This document shows, piece after piece, positions 45,444 through 54,384 of a DNA stretch of 64,000 nt. This DNA is from Marinomonas spartinae. Lineage in GTDB: Bacteria; Pseudomonadota; Gammaproteobacteria; Pseudomonadales; Marinomonadaceae. The DNA lies in contig NZ_FLOB01000001.1 in assembly GCF_900089775.1 (NCBI RefSeq), positions 744,001-808,000 of the forward strand, written 5' to 3'. Under the pieces are notes generated by a model. The model ran no database searches and was not told the origin of the DNA. It saw only the letters and a list, made by a program, of their open reading frames with translations. The translations under genes were made by a program, and so were the position numbers. Position 1 is the first letter of the stretch; every line of letters starts with the position of its first letter.

Positions 45444-46019
45444 TTAAGAAGTTTGGCGTTTATTAAAGATAAGCCCTCGTATTCCCATATTGGTTATTTC
45501 GCTATGAAATGCTTCTGAACAATATGTGTGTAACCCAGCATCTTTTACGTGGCATAGACCTGCCTCATTTATCACATCTGATTTTAACACAAGTTTTTTA
45601 AATTTTTTTGTTCTATTCACTTTACCATTAGCTCTTAGATTAAAAATAGTTTGCTCTCGATCTATAGCATCAACAGTCTTTAGAGTGTGTATTGCAAACC
45701 AATTAGCCTCCCCTACTTTCAAAGGGAGAAATTCACATGAGTTCTTCGTTATTTTTTTTATTATTGGCAGTATTTCTTCTGAGCAGGCGTATTCTCCTGC
45801 TCTCCATAAAGCAATATCCGGGAGGCCGTTCTCTAAATTCTGATCGTCATAAAACCATTTCAAATTGAGAGGTGTCCACTTCTTACTAAGAGGTTTTCCA
45901 TGTAAGTCGAGTAGGTCGCCGGATGTCGCTTGTATCGTTAATTCAAGGCTTACTTCCTCCAGAATAGGAAAGCTCTCAATATCGTATGTGATGCTAAATA
46001 CTGTAGTGTTGTTATTCAT
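45444..46019 (-). CDS. Imm11-like (DUF1629-type) immunity protein
   Basis: The 191-residue cytoplasmic protein has no signal or membrane segment. The central stretch SCEFLPLKVGEANWFAIHTLKTVDAIDREQTIF and the end FHSEITNMGIRGLIF recall the Imm11/DUF1629 pattern, in which a Y/W-x-I-x-T/N-x-L-x-x-V-D-A-x-D segment precedes a C-terminal G-x-x-G-L-x-F. The ATG overlaps the end of the toxin reading frame by 8 bp, the usual toxin-then-immunity order. The frame itself is intact. Partner and family are inferred; a remote search would settle them. The region is visibly richer in AT than its neighbours. Confidence 0.6.
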   Translation of the reverse strand: MNNNTTVFSITYDIESFPILEEVSLELTIQATSGDLLDLHGKPLSKKWTPLNLKWFYDDQNLENGLPDIALWRAGEYACSEEILPIIKKITKNSCEFLPLKVGEANWFAIHTLKTVDAIDREQTIFNLRANGKVNRTKKFKKLVLKSDVINEAGLCHVKDAGLHTYCSEAFHSEITNMGIRGLIFNKRQTS

Positions 46020-46627
46020 CTTTGATTAGCTCGTGGAGTGGGAATTCGTTGTTTTGTAAGTCTTCTCCGATATCTCTAAGAGTTTCAATGATACCTTGTC
46101 TGCCAAGACCTTCAGCTATTGTTTCATTAAGCATAAACTCTACATTTAGGTAGTAAATGTTAGTATGGATTTTTTTATGGGACTTGGCGAGAGGGAACTT
46201 TTCATGTGGTATAAATCGAGATGATTTTGGGAGCCAGACCCCATTTGCCTCGTGGTCTATGTCGATTCCCCATGCCGCTAGTCTTAGTCTAGAGCGCTGG
46301 GCAGCACCGGATTTTGAAACAGCATTCCAAGGTACTAATATGGTGCGCTTCTACATGGTTAGGCCTTGGTCCACGATTGGCTTTTAGCATATTGCTAGCT
46401 AATTTTTCGCTGTGTTTATCATAACTCGTCCAACGAATATTACGAGATAGTTGTAAGTCATCTTGTGAAATCAACCCCTTTTTATATCTTACAGCGTCAA
46501 TTATCTCCCCTCGGTAATGAATAGCGAAGGAGTAAGCTTGCTTTCTCGCAAAGTCCCTATTACCTGTTTCTTCTAAAATATCTTGTTCAAGCTCTGTTAA
46601 CTCAACTATATGTTGCTCCGTTTTCAT
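46012..46627 (-). pseudogene. AHH-family nuclease toxin, disrupted by a frameshift at about 46336
   Basis: Read with one base skipped at 46336, the two frames join into a 204-residue protein. Residues 1-97 come from 46627-46337 and end NHVEAHHI. The second frame, 46335-46012, goes on VPWNAVSKSGAAQ, LRLAAWGIDIDHEANGVWLP and ends IKDE. Together they rebuild the AHH nuclease core (AHHIVP, GID, NGVWLP, HEKFPLAKSH) seen in polymorphic toxins. As written, the frame stops at 46289 after 112 residues and loses most of the core. AGGGA five bases before ATG 46627, with an in-frame stop just upstream, shows a free-standing small toxin rather than the tail of a giant one. Confidence 0.7.
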
Positions 46628-46782
46628 TGCATTCCCTGCTTACTCTGCTGAAAGACAAAGAGTACTTAATTATAAATCAGTTTAAAAGCTTAGAGCGATA
46701 GGTCTTGTTCTTATCTGTGTGTAAAAATAACGTTACCCACATACTTGTACCCTATTTAAGGGTAAATTGGCTTTTTTTAATC

Positions 46783-47340
46783 TTAAGCGCGAAACAGTTT
46801 GCCTGTTAATATGTCTTTTACTTGTGAGGGCTGAGTGGCATTCCCAAGGGGGGCATCGTAAATGGCATCAATTCGATTGCCGAAATAATTGTCTACTTCG
46901 ATGGCACTTATGGCTGGCTCAAGCCCTGCGGGGTTAGCAGATGTAGATACGATAACCCCATTAAAAGCGTCACAAAGAGCCTGTACAGGTTGATGTCGGC
47001 AAAGACGAATGGCGACACTTTGATGTTCGCCTCTCACAAACGCAGGAGCAATGCTGGTATCAGGCACAACCCAAGACGTTGGAGTTTCCGTTTGGCTGAT
47101 GAGACGTTCTGCTGCTTTTTGTTCTAGGGTGTCAGTCCATGGCTTTAAGTGATTGGCGTGCCCACCCACTAGGATCAGTCCTTTTTCCATGGGTCTAGAT
47201 TTGAGGGTTAAAATCCGCTTGACGGCTTGTTCATTAAATGGGTCGCAGCCGAGTCCCCACACCCCCTCGGTTGGGTAGGCAATGACACCGCCTTGACGAA
47301 TGATTAAGGCTAAATCTTTTGGTGATGAAATTAACAACAT
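46783..47340 (-). CDS. tsaC: Threonylcarbamoyl-AMP synthase TsaC
   Basis: The 185-residue YrdC-domain enzyme makes L-threonylcarbamoyl-AMP from Thr, bicarbonate and ATP for the universal t6A37 tRNA modification. Visible: [24 protein letters not shown], the KSRP basic triad region, [16 protein letters not shown] and [11 protein letters not shown]. The short length without a Sua5 C-terminal domain fits TsaC. I prefer ATG 47340; a TTG at 47361 is also open but lacks a ribosome site. It is 155 bp from the toxin start. Confidence 0.9.
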   Translation of the reverse strand: MLLISSPKDLALIIRQGGVIAYPTEGVWGLGCDPFNEQAVKRILTLKSRPMEKGLILVGGHANHLKPWTDTLEQKAAERLISQTETPTSWVVPDTSIAPAFVRGEHQSVAIRLCRHQPVQALCDAFNGVIVSTSANPAGLEPAISAIEVDNYFGNRIDAIYDAPLGNATQPSQVKDILTGKLFRA

Positions 47341-47487
47341 GAAGCGATCACTTACTTTCAATAGGAGTGGTATGACGGTGATGATTCTAGCGGGATTTGA
47401 CAGCCTAAGCCAGTAACGGGCTCATAACAACGAGCCCGCCATGCTATTCTTTAAGGACAAGCGAATGAAAATGTTTCTTGAGCCGTC

Positions 47488-47877
47488 TTATTTCAATGCA
47501 TTGATCTTGTGCTTGATCTCTGAAATTTTGTTCTGCATGACTTTTTCTAAGTGCTCAATCTCGTTAATCAGTTCTTCTCTGGTGACTTTCTCTTCTTTCT
47601 GCTTGCCGACAATTTGTTCTAGCTCTTCCATGGCTCTTACGACGATCAGGGAGGGCTCTTGAACTTGTCGGTAGGTTTGCTGACCTCCATCGGCTAAAAC
47701 GGTTTTGGTAGAGCGACCAAATTTGAACTTTTTACTTTTCGGTAATAAAGAGCCTTTTTCTCGACGATAATAGACTTTTAGTACATCTTGGCTATTCTCG
47801 TAGCGCAAAGTAAATTTCTCAATATTCTCCGTACTGCTAATGCCCATGGATTTGAGTGTTGGATAGCTGCTGCTCAT
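47488..47877 (-). CDS. DUF3461 family protein
   Basis: The 129-residue protein opens with the family hallmark SSSYPTLKSMGISSTENIEKFTLRYENSQDVLKVYYRREKG, followed by SKKFKFGRSTKTVL and a C-terminal coiled coil (about 85-128: EELEQIVGKQKEEKVTREELINEIEHLEK). DUF3461 is a small gammaproteobacterial cytoplasmic family of unknown function. AAGGA precedes two adjacent ATGs; the second (47877) has better spacing. It stands alone on the minus strand between tsaC and ntrC. Confidence 0.85.
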   Translation of the reverse strand: MSSSYPTLKSMGISSTENIEKFTLRYENSQDVLKVYYRREKGSLLPKSKKFKFGRSTKTVLADGGQQTYRQVQEPSLIVVRAMEELEQIVGKQKEEKVTREELINEIEHLEKVMQNKISEIKHKINALK

Positions 47878-48051
47878 CATTGATTCCTTGTGTATGTTTC
47901 TTGCTTACCTCAATTAGTATGGGATTGTTTAAGGAAAAGCAAGGTCTAGCCGTGAGAAAGTTGAGCTGACGCAGGGAATCTAACATTCCCTGCGTCTTGT
48001 GGTGACTAAGATGGGCAGCGCAGCAATCTTTGCTGATGAGAGTTTCGTCTC

Positions 48052-49485
48052 TTAATCTTCTTGTTCAGAGTGATCAATGCCTAATTCTTTAATTTTACGG
48101 GTCAGGGTGTTGCGCCCCCAACCTAATAATAAAGAGGCATCACGACGGCGGCCTGCAGTATGTGCTAGGGCTGTTTCGATCATAATACGTTCGAACTTTG
48201 GTACAATGTCATCTAAAATGCCTTTTTGTCCACTGGCTAAGGCGCTGTCGACAAAATTTTTCAGAGCGTCTTCCCAGGAACCAAACGGCTGTTCACTTGG
48301 GATAGAGGCCAAAAGCTCGGGCGGCAGATCTTCTACCAGCACTTCTCTACCTGAAGCCATGACAATGATCCAGCGACAGGTGTTTTCTAGTTGTCGAACA
48401 TTACCGGGCCACTCTAATCGAGTGAGATAGTTCTCTGTTTCTTTAGAGAGAAACTTCGGTTCGACAGCCAGTTCTTCAGCAGCGCGATTTAAGAAGTGAC
48501 GAGCCAGTTTTGGAATGTCCTCACGACGCTCTGCTAATTTGGGTAAGTGAACGCGAATAACATTGAGACGATGAAATAAGTCCTCTCGGAATGAGCCTTT
48601 TGTGACTAAGCCCTCAAGGTTTTGGTGTGTCGCAGCAATGATACGTACGTCTACTTTGACAGGCGTATGACCACCAACGCGATAGAATTCACCGTCTGCT
48701 AACACCCGCAATAAGCGAGTTTGCGTTTCTGCTGGCATGTCGCCAATTTCATCTAAGAAAAGGGTGCCGCCATTGGCCTGCTCGAAGCGTCCACGTCGTT
48801 GAGTATTTGCACCAGTAAAGGCCCCTTTTTCATGACCAAATAACTCGGACTCGATTAAATCGTGAGGAATGGCTGCCATGTTTAGGGCGATAAAAGGATT
48901 AGCGGCGCGTGGGCTATGACGATGTAAGGCTTGAGCGACCAATTCTTTACCCGTACCAGATTCCCCATTAATCAAGACGGTGATATTGGAATTTGCTAGG
49001 CGACCAATGGCCCTGAAGACTTCCTGCATGGCCGGTGCTTCACCGATGATCTCTTTATCGACTTGTGCTTCGATTTCAGCGACTTCTGTTTCATCTAAGC
49101 TGGGCATCGATTTACGATGGTGTAAGATAGCGCGTTTAACAAGACTAACTGCTTCTTCTACATCAAAGGGCTTGGGAAGGTACTCAAAGGCGCCACCTTG
49201 ATAAGACGCCACCGCACTTTCTAAATCTGAATGCGCTGTCATGATGATAACAGGTAAGTAAGGGTGTTCTTTTTGTAATTTCTCCAGCAGTGCTAATCCA
49301 TCCATACCTGGCATTCGGATATCACTGATGATAGCGCTAGGCTGCTCTTGGCTAAGCATTTTGACAAGATTGTCGGCGGAGTCGAAAAGTTGACATTGGA
49401 TGCCTTCTTGTTCAAGTGTCTTCTCTAAGACCCAGCGTATGGATCTGTCATCGTCAACAATCCATACCGTCTCTTGTTGTGTCAT
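48052..49485 (-). CDS. ntrC: Nitrogen regulation response regulator NtrC
   Basis: The 477-residue sigma-54 activator has a receiver domain (about 1-120, phospho-Asp in IISDIRMPGMDG). The AAA+ domain (about 145-375) has Walker A GESGTGKE, the sigma-54 contact GAFTGA and VRIIAATHQNL. A Fis-type HTH at the C-terminus reads GRRRDASLLLGWGRNTLTRKIKELG. It is phosphorylated by NtrB and activates -24/-12 promoters under nitrogen shortage. Its ATG overlaps the ntrB stop by 4 bp. Confidence 0.96.
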   Translation of the reverse strand: MTQQETVWIVDDDRSIRWVLEKTLEQEGIQCQLFDSADNLVKMLSQEQPSAIISDIRMPGMDGLALLEKLQKEHPYLPVIIMTAHSDLESAVASYQGGAFEYLPKPFDVEEAVSLVKRAILHHRKSMPSLDETEVAEIEAQVDKEIIGEAPAMQEVFRAIGRLANSNITVLINGESGTGKELVAQALHRHSPRAANPFIALNMAAIPHDLIESELFGHEKGAFTGANTQRRGRFEQANGGTLFLDEIGDMPAETQTRLLRVLADGEFYRVGGHTPVKVDVRIIAATHQNLEGLVTKGSFREDLFHRLNVIRVHLPKLAERREDIPKLARHFLNRAAEELAVEPKFLSKETENYLTRLEWPGNVRQLENTCRWIIVMASGREVLVEDLPPELLASIPSEQPFGSWEDALKNFVDSALASGQKGILDDIVPKFERIMIETALAHTAGRRRDASLLLGWGRNTLTRKIKELGIDHSEQED

Positions 49486-50567
49486 GGGTTCGTCTCCTTA
49501 TCTTGAGATGATGTCTCGATAGGTATCAAGACATTAAATTCTGTTCTTTGTGGCTGGCTGTTGCATTCGATGATGCCGTTATGTTGATGAATGACCGACT
49601 GGGAAATCGAAAGCCCAAGCCCCGTTCCGTCGGCTCGTCCGCTAACCATGGGGTAAAAAAGTGTTTTCATAATGTGCTCAGGGATACCTGGTCCATTATC
49701 AATAATGCTCACTTTACAGACGAGGCGATGACGGTTGGCCCCTATAGTAAATTGGCGAAGAGCTCGAGTGACTATTTTAATCTCCTTATGCAAGTTGTCT
49801 TCTTGCTCTAAAAGAACTTGCATAGCGTTACGAGAGACATTGAGCATGGCTTGAATCAGTTGAGATTCATCACCGATGATATCGGGAATGCTTGGGTCAT
49901 AGTCACGAACCAGTTCAATCTGGCCATCCGATTCCACCAAAATGAGTTGTTTAATTCGCTCTAGTACTCGGTGAATATTCAATGGTGCTTTTTGGGGAAG
50001 CTGGCGTGGTCCGAGCAAACGATCCACTAAATCCCTAAGTCGGTCAGATTCTTCAATAATGACTTGTGTATAGTCTTTAAGTGCTTCGTCAGTAAAGGCT
50101 CGGCTGATCAATTGTGCGGCGCCACGAATACCGCCGAGTGGATTTTTTATTTCATGGGCTAAGCCGCGAACCAATTCTTTGCTTGATTGGTGGTTCGCAA
50201 TTAGTTCATCTTCTTGGGAGATACGCTTCATGCGGTCACGGGGATAAAACTCAATCAACAAGCTGTCTGTGGTATTCATGGTGCCAGTAATAGGTGTCAC
50301 CGTATAATCACAGAATAGTTTTTTTCCGTTAGCACGCTCGACTTCGGCATCCCGTTTAGTAAAAGGATGACCTGATTCAATGGCAGCATACAAAGAAGCG
50401 ATGCTTTCTTCGTTTTCATGAAAAGCCGCTCCGATATCTTGGCCGTATATACGTCGACGACTAACCGCCAGTAACATTTCAGCTGCCGGGTTTAAATATT
50501 CAATACCTAGCTCGCGGTTAACTTGAACCACGGCGGTCGATAAGTGGTCTATTAATAAACTATACAC
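49482..50567 (-). CDS. ntrB: Nitrogen sensor histidine kinase NtrB
   Basis: The 361-residue cytoplasmic kinase/phosphatase has a PAS domain (about 10-115), an H-box with the phospho-His in VRGLAHEIKNPLGGIRGAAQL (about 140) and an HATPase domain with N-box ALMLNVSRNAMQ-type, DNGPGIPE and GTGLGLSISQ. It acts on NtrC and is normally held in check by PII (GlnB/GlnK). The gene follows glnA after a strong terminator, so it can be expressed apart from glnA. Confidence 0.95.
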   Translation of the reverse strand: MYSLLIDHLSTAVVQVNRELGIEYLNPAAEMLLAVSRRRIYGQDIGAAFHENEESIASLYAAIESGHPFTKRDAEVERANGKKLFCDYTVTPITGTMNTTDSLLIEFYPRDRMKRISQEDELIANHQSSKELVRGLAHEIKNPLGGIRGAAQLISRAFTDEALKDYTQVIIEESDRLRDLVDRLLGPRQLPQKAPLNIHRVLERIKQLILVESDGQIELVRDYDPSIPDIIGDESQLIQAMLNVSRNAMQVLLEQEDNLHKEIKIVTRALRQFTIGANRHRLVCKVSIIDNGPGIPEHIMKTLFYPMVSGRADGTGLGLSISQSVIHQHNGIIECNSQPQRTEFNVLIPIETSSQDKETNP

Positions 50568-50718
50568 TTGGGTGCCTCTCTATTGAATCTTATTATGTGC
50601 AAAATACGAACCAACATTGGGCAAATAAATAAAGCCAGTTTATATAGGCTTTGCTTGCATGAGTTCAGTTAGCTGCACCATTTTAGTGCCAAGCGAGTTG
50701 TCTGGTTTATTTTAGCGC

Positions 50719-50752
50719 AAAAAAAAGCCCCGATATAAGGCGGGGCTTTTTT
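50719..50752 (-). terminator. Terminator after glnA
   Basis: GCCCCG and CGGGGC, extended by six A-T pairs on each side, form a 12-bp stem around ATATAAGG, 37 bp past the glnA stop. The T-run is on the minus strand. It separates glnA from ntrBC, as in enteric bacteria. Confidence 0.9.
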
Positions 50753-50788
50753 ATTAAAAACTTGCTGAGTTTTTATTGGCTACAATGC

Positions 50789-52195
50789 TTATACACTGTA
50801 GTAAAGTTCGAACTCAACTGGGTGCGTTGTCATTGATACGCGAAGAGCTTCCTCTGTCTTAAGATCGATGTATGCATCGATCATATCGTCAGAGAATACG
50901 CCACCTTGAGTTAGGAACTCACGATCTTCATCTAGGCACTTAAGTGCTTCTTCTAGACTGCCTGCCACTTGTGGGATAGCCAATGCTTCTTCAGCAGGAA
51001 GATCATATAAATCTTTGTCTGCTGCATCGCCAGGGTGAATTTTGTTTTTCACACCGTCAAGGCCTGCCATCAACATAGCAGCGAAGGCTAGGTATGGGTT
51101 AGCGGTTGGATCAGGGAAGCGTGCTTCAATACGCTTACCTTTAGGGCTTGCCACATACGGGATACGGATAGAAGCTGAACGGTTACGAGCGGAGTAAGCA
51201 AGCATAACAGGTGCTTCAAAGCCAGGAACAAGACGCTTGTAAGAGTTAGTAGATGCGTTGGTAAACGCATTCAATGCTTTAGCGTGCTTGATGATACCGC
51301 CAATGTAATAAAGAGCGGTTTCAGATAGACCTGCATATTGGTCACCAGCGAATTGGTTAACGCCATCTTTCCAGAAAGATTGGTGAACGTGCATACCAGA
51401 GCCGTTGTCGCCAACGATTGGTTTAGGCATGAACGTTGCTGTTTTGCCGTATGCATGGGCAACGTTGTGTACGCAGTACTTAAGGATTTGTACTTCGTCT
51501 GCCTTTTTAACCATGGTGTTGAATTTTACACCAATTTCGTTTTGGCCAGCTGTCGCTACTTCGTGGTGATGAACTTCAATGGCTAGGCCCATAGATTCCA
51601 TCGCGCCGCACATTGCCGCACGTAGGTCATGATGGGAGTCAACAGGTGGAACAGGGAAGTAGCCGCCTTTTACACTCGGGCGGTGGCCCATGTTGCCGCC
51701 TTCGAATTTTTTATTAGACGCCCAAGCGGCTTCTTCTGCATTGATTTCAACAGAACAGCCAGACATATCTGCTTTCCAGCGAACATCGTCAAATACAAAG
51801 AATTCTGGCTCAGGACCAAAGAAAGCGGTATCACCAAGGCCAGTAGATTTTAGGAATTCTTCGGCACGAAGTGCAACAGAACGAGGGTCACGATCATAGC
51901 CTTGCATGGTAGAAGGTTCGATAATGTTACAACGAACAATGATAGTTGCTTCTTCAGTAAAAGGATCGATTAGAGCCGTATCATCTTGTGGCATCATGAT
52001 CATGTCTGATTCGTTAATGCCTTTCCAGCCAGCAATGGATGAACCATCAAACATTTGACCGTTTTCAAAAAACTCTTCGTCGATCGAAGGTGCTGGAATA
52101 GACACATGCTGCTCTTTACCGCGGAAATCAGTAAAGCGAAGGTCAACCCACTTCGCGTCGTGCTCAGCAATCAAATCAAGGGTCTTGTTTGACAT
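50789..52195 (-). CDS. glnA: Glutamine synthetase type I
   Basis: The 468-residue dodecameric enzyme makes glutamine from glutamate, ammonia and ATP. Seen: [46 protein letters not shown], the metal/glutamate block [15 protein letters not shown], and [15 protein letters not shown]. The adenylylation Tyr lies in DLYDLPAEE, so activity is likely controlled by GlnE. The start is ATG 52195 ([15 protein letters not shown]); the frame up to 52276 runs through the promoter leader. Transcription is probably from the sigma-54 promoter with NtrC sites further upstream. Confidence 0.97.
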   Translation of the reverse strand: MSNKTLDLIAEHDAKWVDLRFTDFRGKEQHVSIPAPSIDEEFFENGQMFDGSSIAGWKGINESDMIMMPQDDTALIDPFTEEATIIVRCNIIEPSTMQGYDRDPRSVALRAEEFLKSTGLGDTAFFGPEPEFFVFDDVRWKADMSGCSVEINAEEAAWASNKKFEGGNMGHRPSVKGGYFPVPPVDSHHDLRAAMCGAMESMGLAIEVHHHEVATAGQNEIGVKFNTMVKKADEVQILKYCVHNVAHAYGKTATFMPKPIVGDNGSGMHVHQSFWKDGVNQFAGDQYAGLSETALYYIGGIIKHAKALNAFTNASTNSYKRLVPGFEAPVMLAYSARNRSASIRIPYVASPKGKRIEARFPDPTANPYLAFAAMLMAGLDGVKNKIHPGDAADKDLYDLPAEEALAIPQVAGSLEEALKCLDEDREFLTQGGVFSDDMIDAYIDLKTEEALRVSMTTHPVEFELYYSV

Positions 52196-52281
52196 AGTTG
52201 TTCTCCAATTTAATTTAAACAATAAAGTATTCGACTTTGCGAAAAAGCGTGCTAGCCGTAAAGCACAATGTCCCAATATAA

Positions 52282-52297
52282 AGCATAACTTATGCCA
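52282..52297 (-). promoter_or_regulatory. Candidate sigma-54 promoter of glnA
   Basis: On the minus strand TGGCATAAGTTATGCT has GG and GC at the exact -24/-12 spacing (consensus TGGCAC-N5-TTGCA). It predicts a start near 52271 and a leader of about 76 nt before glnA. The same bases contain a perfect GCATAA-N-TTATGC inverted repeat, so an operator is an alternative reading. Confidence 0.5.
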
Positions 52298-52403
52298 GAA
52301 TGTTGGGCATTGTAAAAAAGTCTTTTAAAACATTATCTTAAAAATATTTCTACAAAAAATGCACACTTCTGTAGCCGACAAAAAGACAATACAGTAAATA
52401 AAC

Positions 52404-52449
52404 GAACCAATACAGTGCGTAAAAAAGTATTTTTGCTTTATTGTGGTGC
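52404..52449 (-). promoter_or_regulatory. Two candidate NtrC-binding sites upstream of glnA
   Basis: Site 1 (52404-52418, read on the minus strand) is GCACTGTATTGGTTC, 13 of 15 to the enteric site GCACTATATTGGTGC. Site 2 (52435-52449, plus strand) is GCTTTATTGTGGTGC, 11 of 15. Their centres are 31 bp apart, three helical turns, at about -140 and -171 from the predicted start. This matches the enhancer layout of enteric glnA. The 334-bp gap 52196-52529 also serves divergent thiI. Confidence 0.55.
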
Positions 52450-52529
52450 GAAAATGTCGGTTTTCGTTGTCGGTATCTTTTATTATACTGTGCGCCTTTT
52501 TTAACCATCTGGTATGCGTTGCAATTCCT

Positions 52530-53981
52530 ATGAAATTTATTGTTAAGTTCTTTCCTGAAATCACTATAAAAAGTCGTCCAGTGAGAAAGGCGTTTGTTAA
52601 ACAACTTCGTCACAATATGAGGTTGGTTCTGAAAAAGCATGATGCTGATGTCGTTGTGGCGGGTAATTGGGATTTCATCGAAGTGCTTTCTGAAAAGGAT
52701 GAGCTGCGAGAGGACTTTACCGTTGCTCTGTCGAATATAGCAGGTATTGCGCATTTTCAGTTTGTTCGTGAGTTTTCATTTACTGATTTAGATGGCATTG
52801 TTGAAGAGGCTATGGTGTCTTACGGTGAAATGTTAAAAGATGCTGTTTTTGCCGTTCGTGTTAAACGGGTTGGTCATCATGATTTCACTTCAGTAGAAGC
52901 CGAACGTTACATTGGTGGCTGTCTAAAAGCCCGCAGTGGTGCTTTAGCGGTGCGTTTGAAAAACCCTGAAGTGCTGGTGCCTATTGATATTCGCGATCAA
53001 CGCGTGTGGATGATTGAGCAGCGTGTAGAGGGCTTGGGAGGGTACCCACTGGGTTCCCAAGACTCAGTATTGTCTCTTATGTCTGGGGGATATGACTCCA
53101 CTGTCAGTTCTTTTATGACAATGAGTCGAGGCCTAAAAACCCACTTTTGTTTTTTCAACCTAGGTGGCGATGCCCACGAAATTGGTGTGAAGCAAGTCTC
53201 CAACTTTATTTGGGAAAAGTACGGCTCAGGCCTGAATGTTAAATTTGTTACAGTCCCTTTTGAAGCGGTGGTGGGGGAAATACTGACTAAAGTGGATAAT
53301 GCTGAGATGGGGGTTATTCTTAAGCGTATGATGCTCAGGGCTGCTTCTAAAGTCATGGAAGGCGTCGGGGCGAAGGCACTAGTAACCGGTGAGAGCGTTG
53401 CGCAAGTCTCTAGTCAGACCTTGATTAACTTGAAAGTCATTGATCAAGTGACAGAAGAGTTGGTGATACGTCCGTTGATTACCACCAATAAGCAAGTAAT
53501 TATTGATAAAGCCATTGAAATTGGCACTGCGCCCTTTGCTGCCAGTATGCCTGAATTCTGTGGTGTGATTTCCGTCAACCCGACCACTCGAGCCCGTATG
53601 CACCGAGTCGAACGAGAAGAAAGTAAGTTTGATTTTGCTGTGCTGGATAAAGCGGTGGAAGAGGCTCAAGTTATGTCTATCCAAAATGTAATGGATGACG
53701 TGGCAAAGCAGTATCAAGGTGAGGTTCCTGTCGTACGTATGCCTGTTGGTGATGAAGTAATTGTGGATATTCGTCATCCGGATGAAGCGGCGAAGCGTCC
53801 TCTGAAAGTCAGCGGCCGTCCAGTTAAGGTGATCCCTTTCTTTGCGTTAGACTCTAGCTGGCATGAATTAGACCAAGAAACAATGCATCTGCTTTATTGT
53901 GGTAAAGGCGTCATGAGCCGTATTCATGCTTCCTATTTATTAGGCAAAGGTCGAACTAACGTAGGGATTTATTTACCTTAA
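52530..53981 (+). CDS. thiI: tRNA uracil 4-sulfurtransferase ThiI
   Basis: The 483-residue enzyme makes 4-thiouridine at tRNA position 8 and passes sulfur for thiazole synthesis. Order: NFLD/ferredoxin-like and THUMP domains (about 1-170), PP-loop ATP pyrophosphatase with SGGYDSTVSSFMTMSRG (about 185), and a C-terminal rhodanese domain (about 395-483) with the sulfur-carrying Cys in LLYCGKGVMSR. The length equals the long E. coli type. ATG 52530 (KFIVKFFPEITIKSRPVRK) is the conserved start; the frame from 52443 overlaps the NtrC-site region and is rejected. Confidence 0.95.
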   Translation: MKFIVKFFPEITIKSRPVRKAFVKQLRHNMRLVLKKHDADVVVAGNWDFIEVLSEKDELREDFTVALSNIAGIAHFQFVREFSFTDLDGIVEEAMVSYGEMLKDAVFAVRVKRVGHHDFTSVEAERYIGGCLKARSGALAVRLKNPEVLVPIDIRDQRVWMIEQRVEGLGGYPLGSQDSVLSLMSGGYDSTVSSFMTMSRGLKTHFCFFNLGGDAHEIGVKQVSNFIWEKYGSGLNVKFVTVPFEAVVGEILTKVDNAEMGVILKRMMLRAASKVMEGVGAKALVTGESVAQVSSQTLINLKVIDQVTEELVIRPLITTNKQVIIDKAIEIGTAPFAASMPEFCGVISVNPTTRARMHRVEREESKFDFAVLDKAVEEAQVMSIQNVMDDVAKQYQGEVPVVRMPVGDEVIVDIRHPDEAAKRPLKVSGRPVKVIPFFALDSSWHELDQETMHLLYCGKGVMSRIHASYLLGKGRTNVGIYLP

Positions 53982-54017
53982 TCCCAGAGTCTGAATATAA
54001 AATTAGCCTTGCAGTTG

Positions 54018-54045
54018 GAGGGCTTTGTACAAATGCAAAGCCTTC
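54018..54045. terminator. Hairpin in the thiI-typA gap
   Basis: GAGGGCTTTG and CAAAGCCTTC (one G-T pair) enclose TACAAATG, 37 bp after thiI. No T-run follows. The rest of the 403-bp gap 53982-54384 is AT-rich and should hold the typA promoter; a 68-codon frame inside it (54115-54321) has no support. Confidence 0.5.
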
Positions 54046-54384
54046 GATGTGATTGTCCTGCTGATTTTATGAATGGCAGTAGTTTGAATAAACAGTCATT
54101 ACACTGACATAAAATTGATGCAAGATGGTCACAATAGGTTTGAGATAGAGTCGCTTTTTATTTCAGATGGATTGTGTCTAAGGCACAAATATTTTATTGC
54201 GCACAGATTGGCCTTGATTAATTATTGTGACTTTTTTTGTCTCTTTAATGGGATATTGATCAATATAAGGGTACAATTGCGCGAATTTTACCCCGCACCA
54301 AGATCCGACGCGCTTGAATAGCATAATAGCCCAAGCCAAGCGGCGGTGTATCTTCTTGCTTACGCTTAATGCAGAGAACTATAA

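Noticed and set aside
46289..46387. Programmed frameshifting that would restore the AHH toxin
   Set aside because: The bases around 46336 (CAT ATT AGT ACC on the coding strand) are not a slippery sequence, and I see no obvious stimulatory hairpin. A mutation or sequencing error is simpler.
46157..46387. 76-codon plus-strand frame in the toxin region
   Set aside because: It lies antisense to the reconstructed AHH reading frame and has no ribosome site or family likeness.
47417..47438. GC-rich hairpin CGGGCTC/GAGCCCG after the DUF3461 gene
   Set aside because: The stem is only 7 bp and there is no T-run on either strand, so I do not call a terminator.
52443..52529. Longer ThiI beginning at GTG 52443
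   Set aside because: The extra 29 residues are not part of ThiI, there is no ribosome site, and the region overlaps the second NtrC-like site.
54115..54321. 68-codon frame between thiI and typA
   Set aside because: Its composition is like that of the AT-rich gap, it has no ribosome site, and its product resembles nothing I know.
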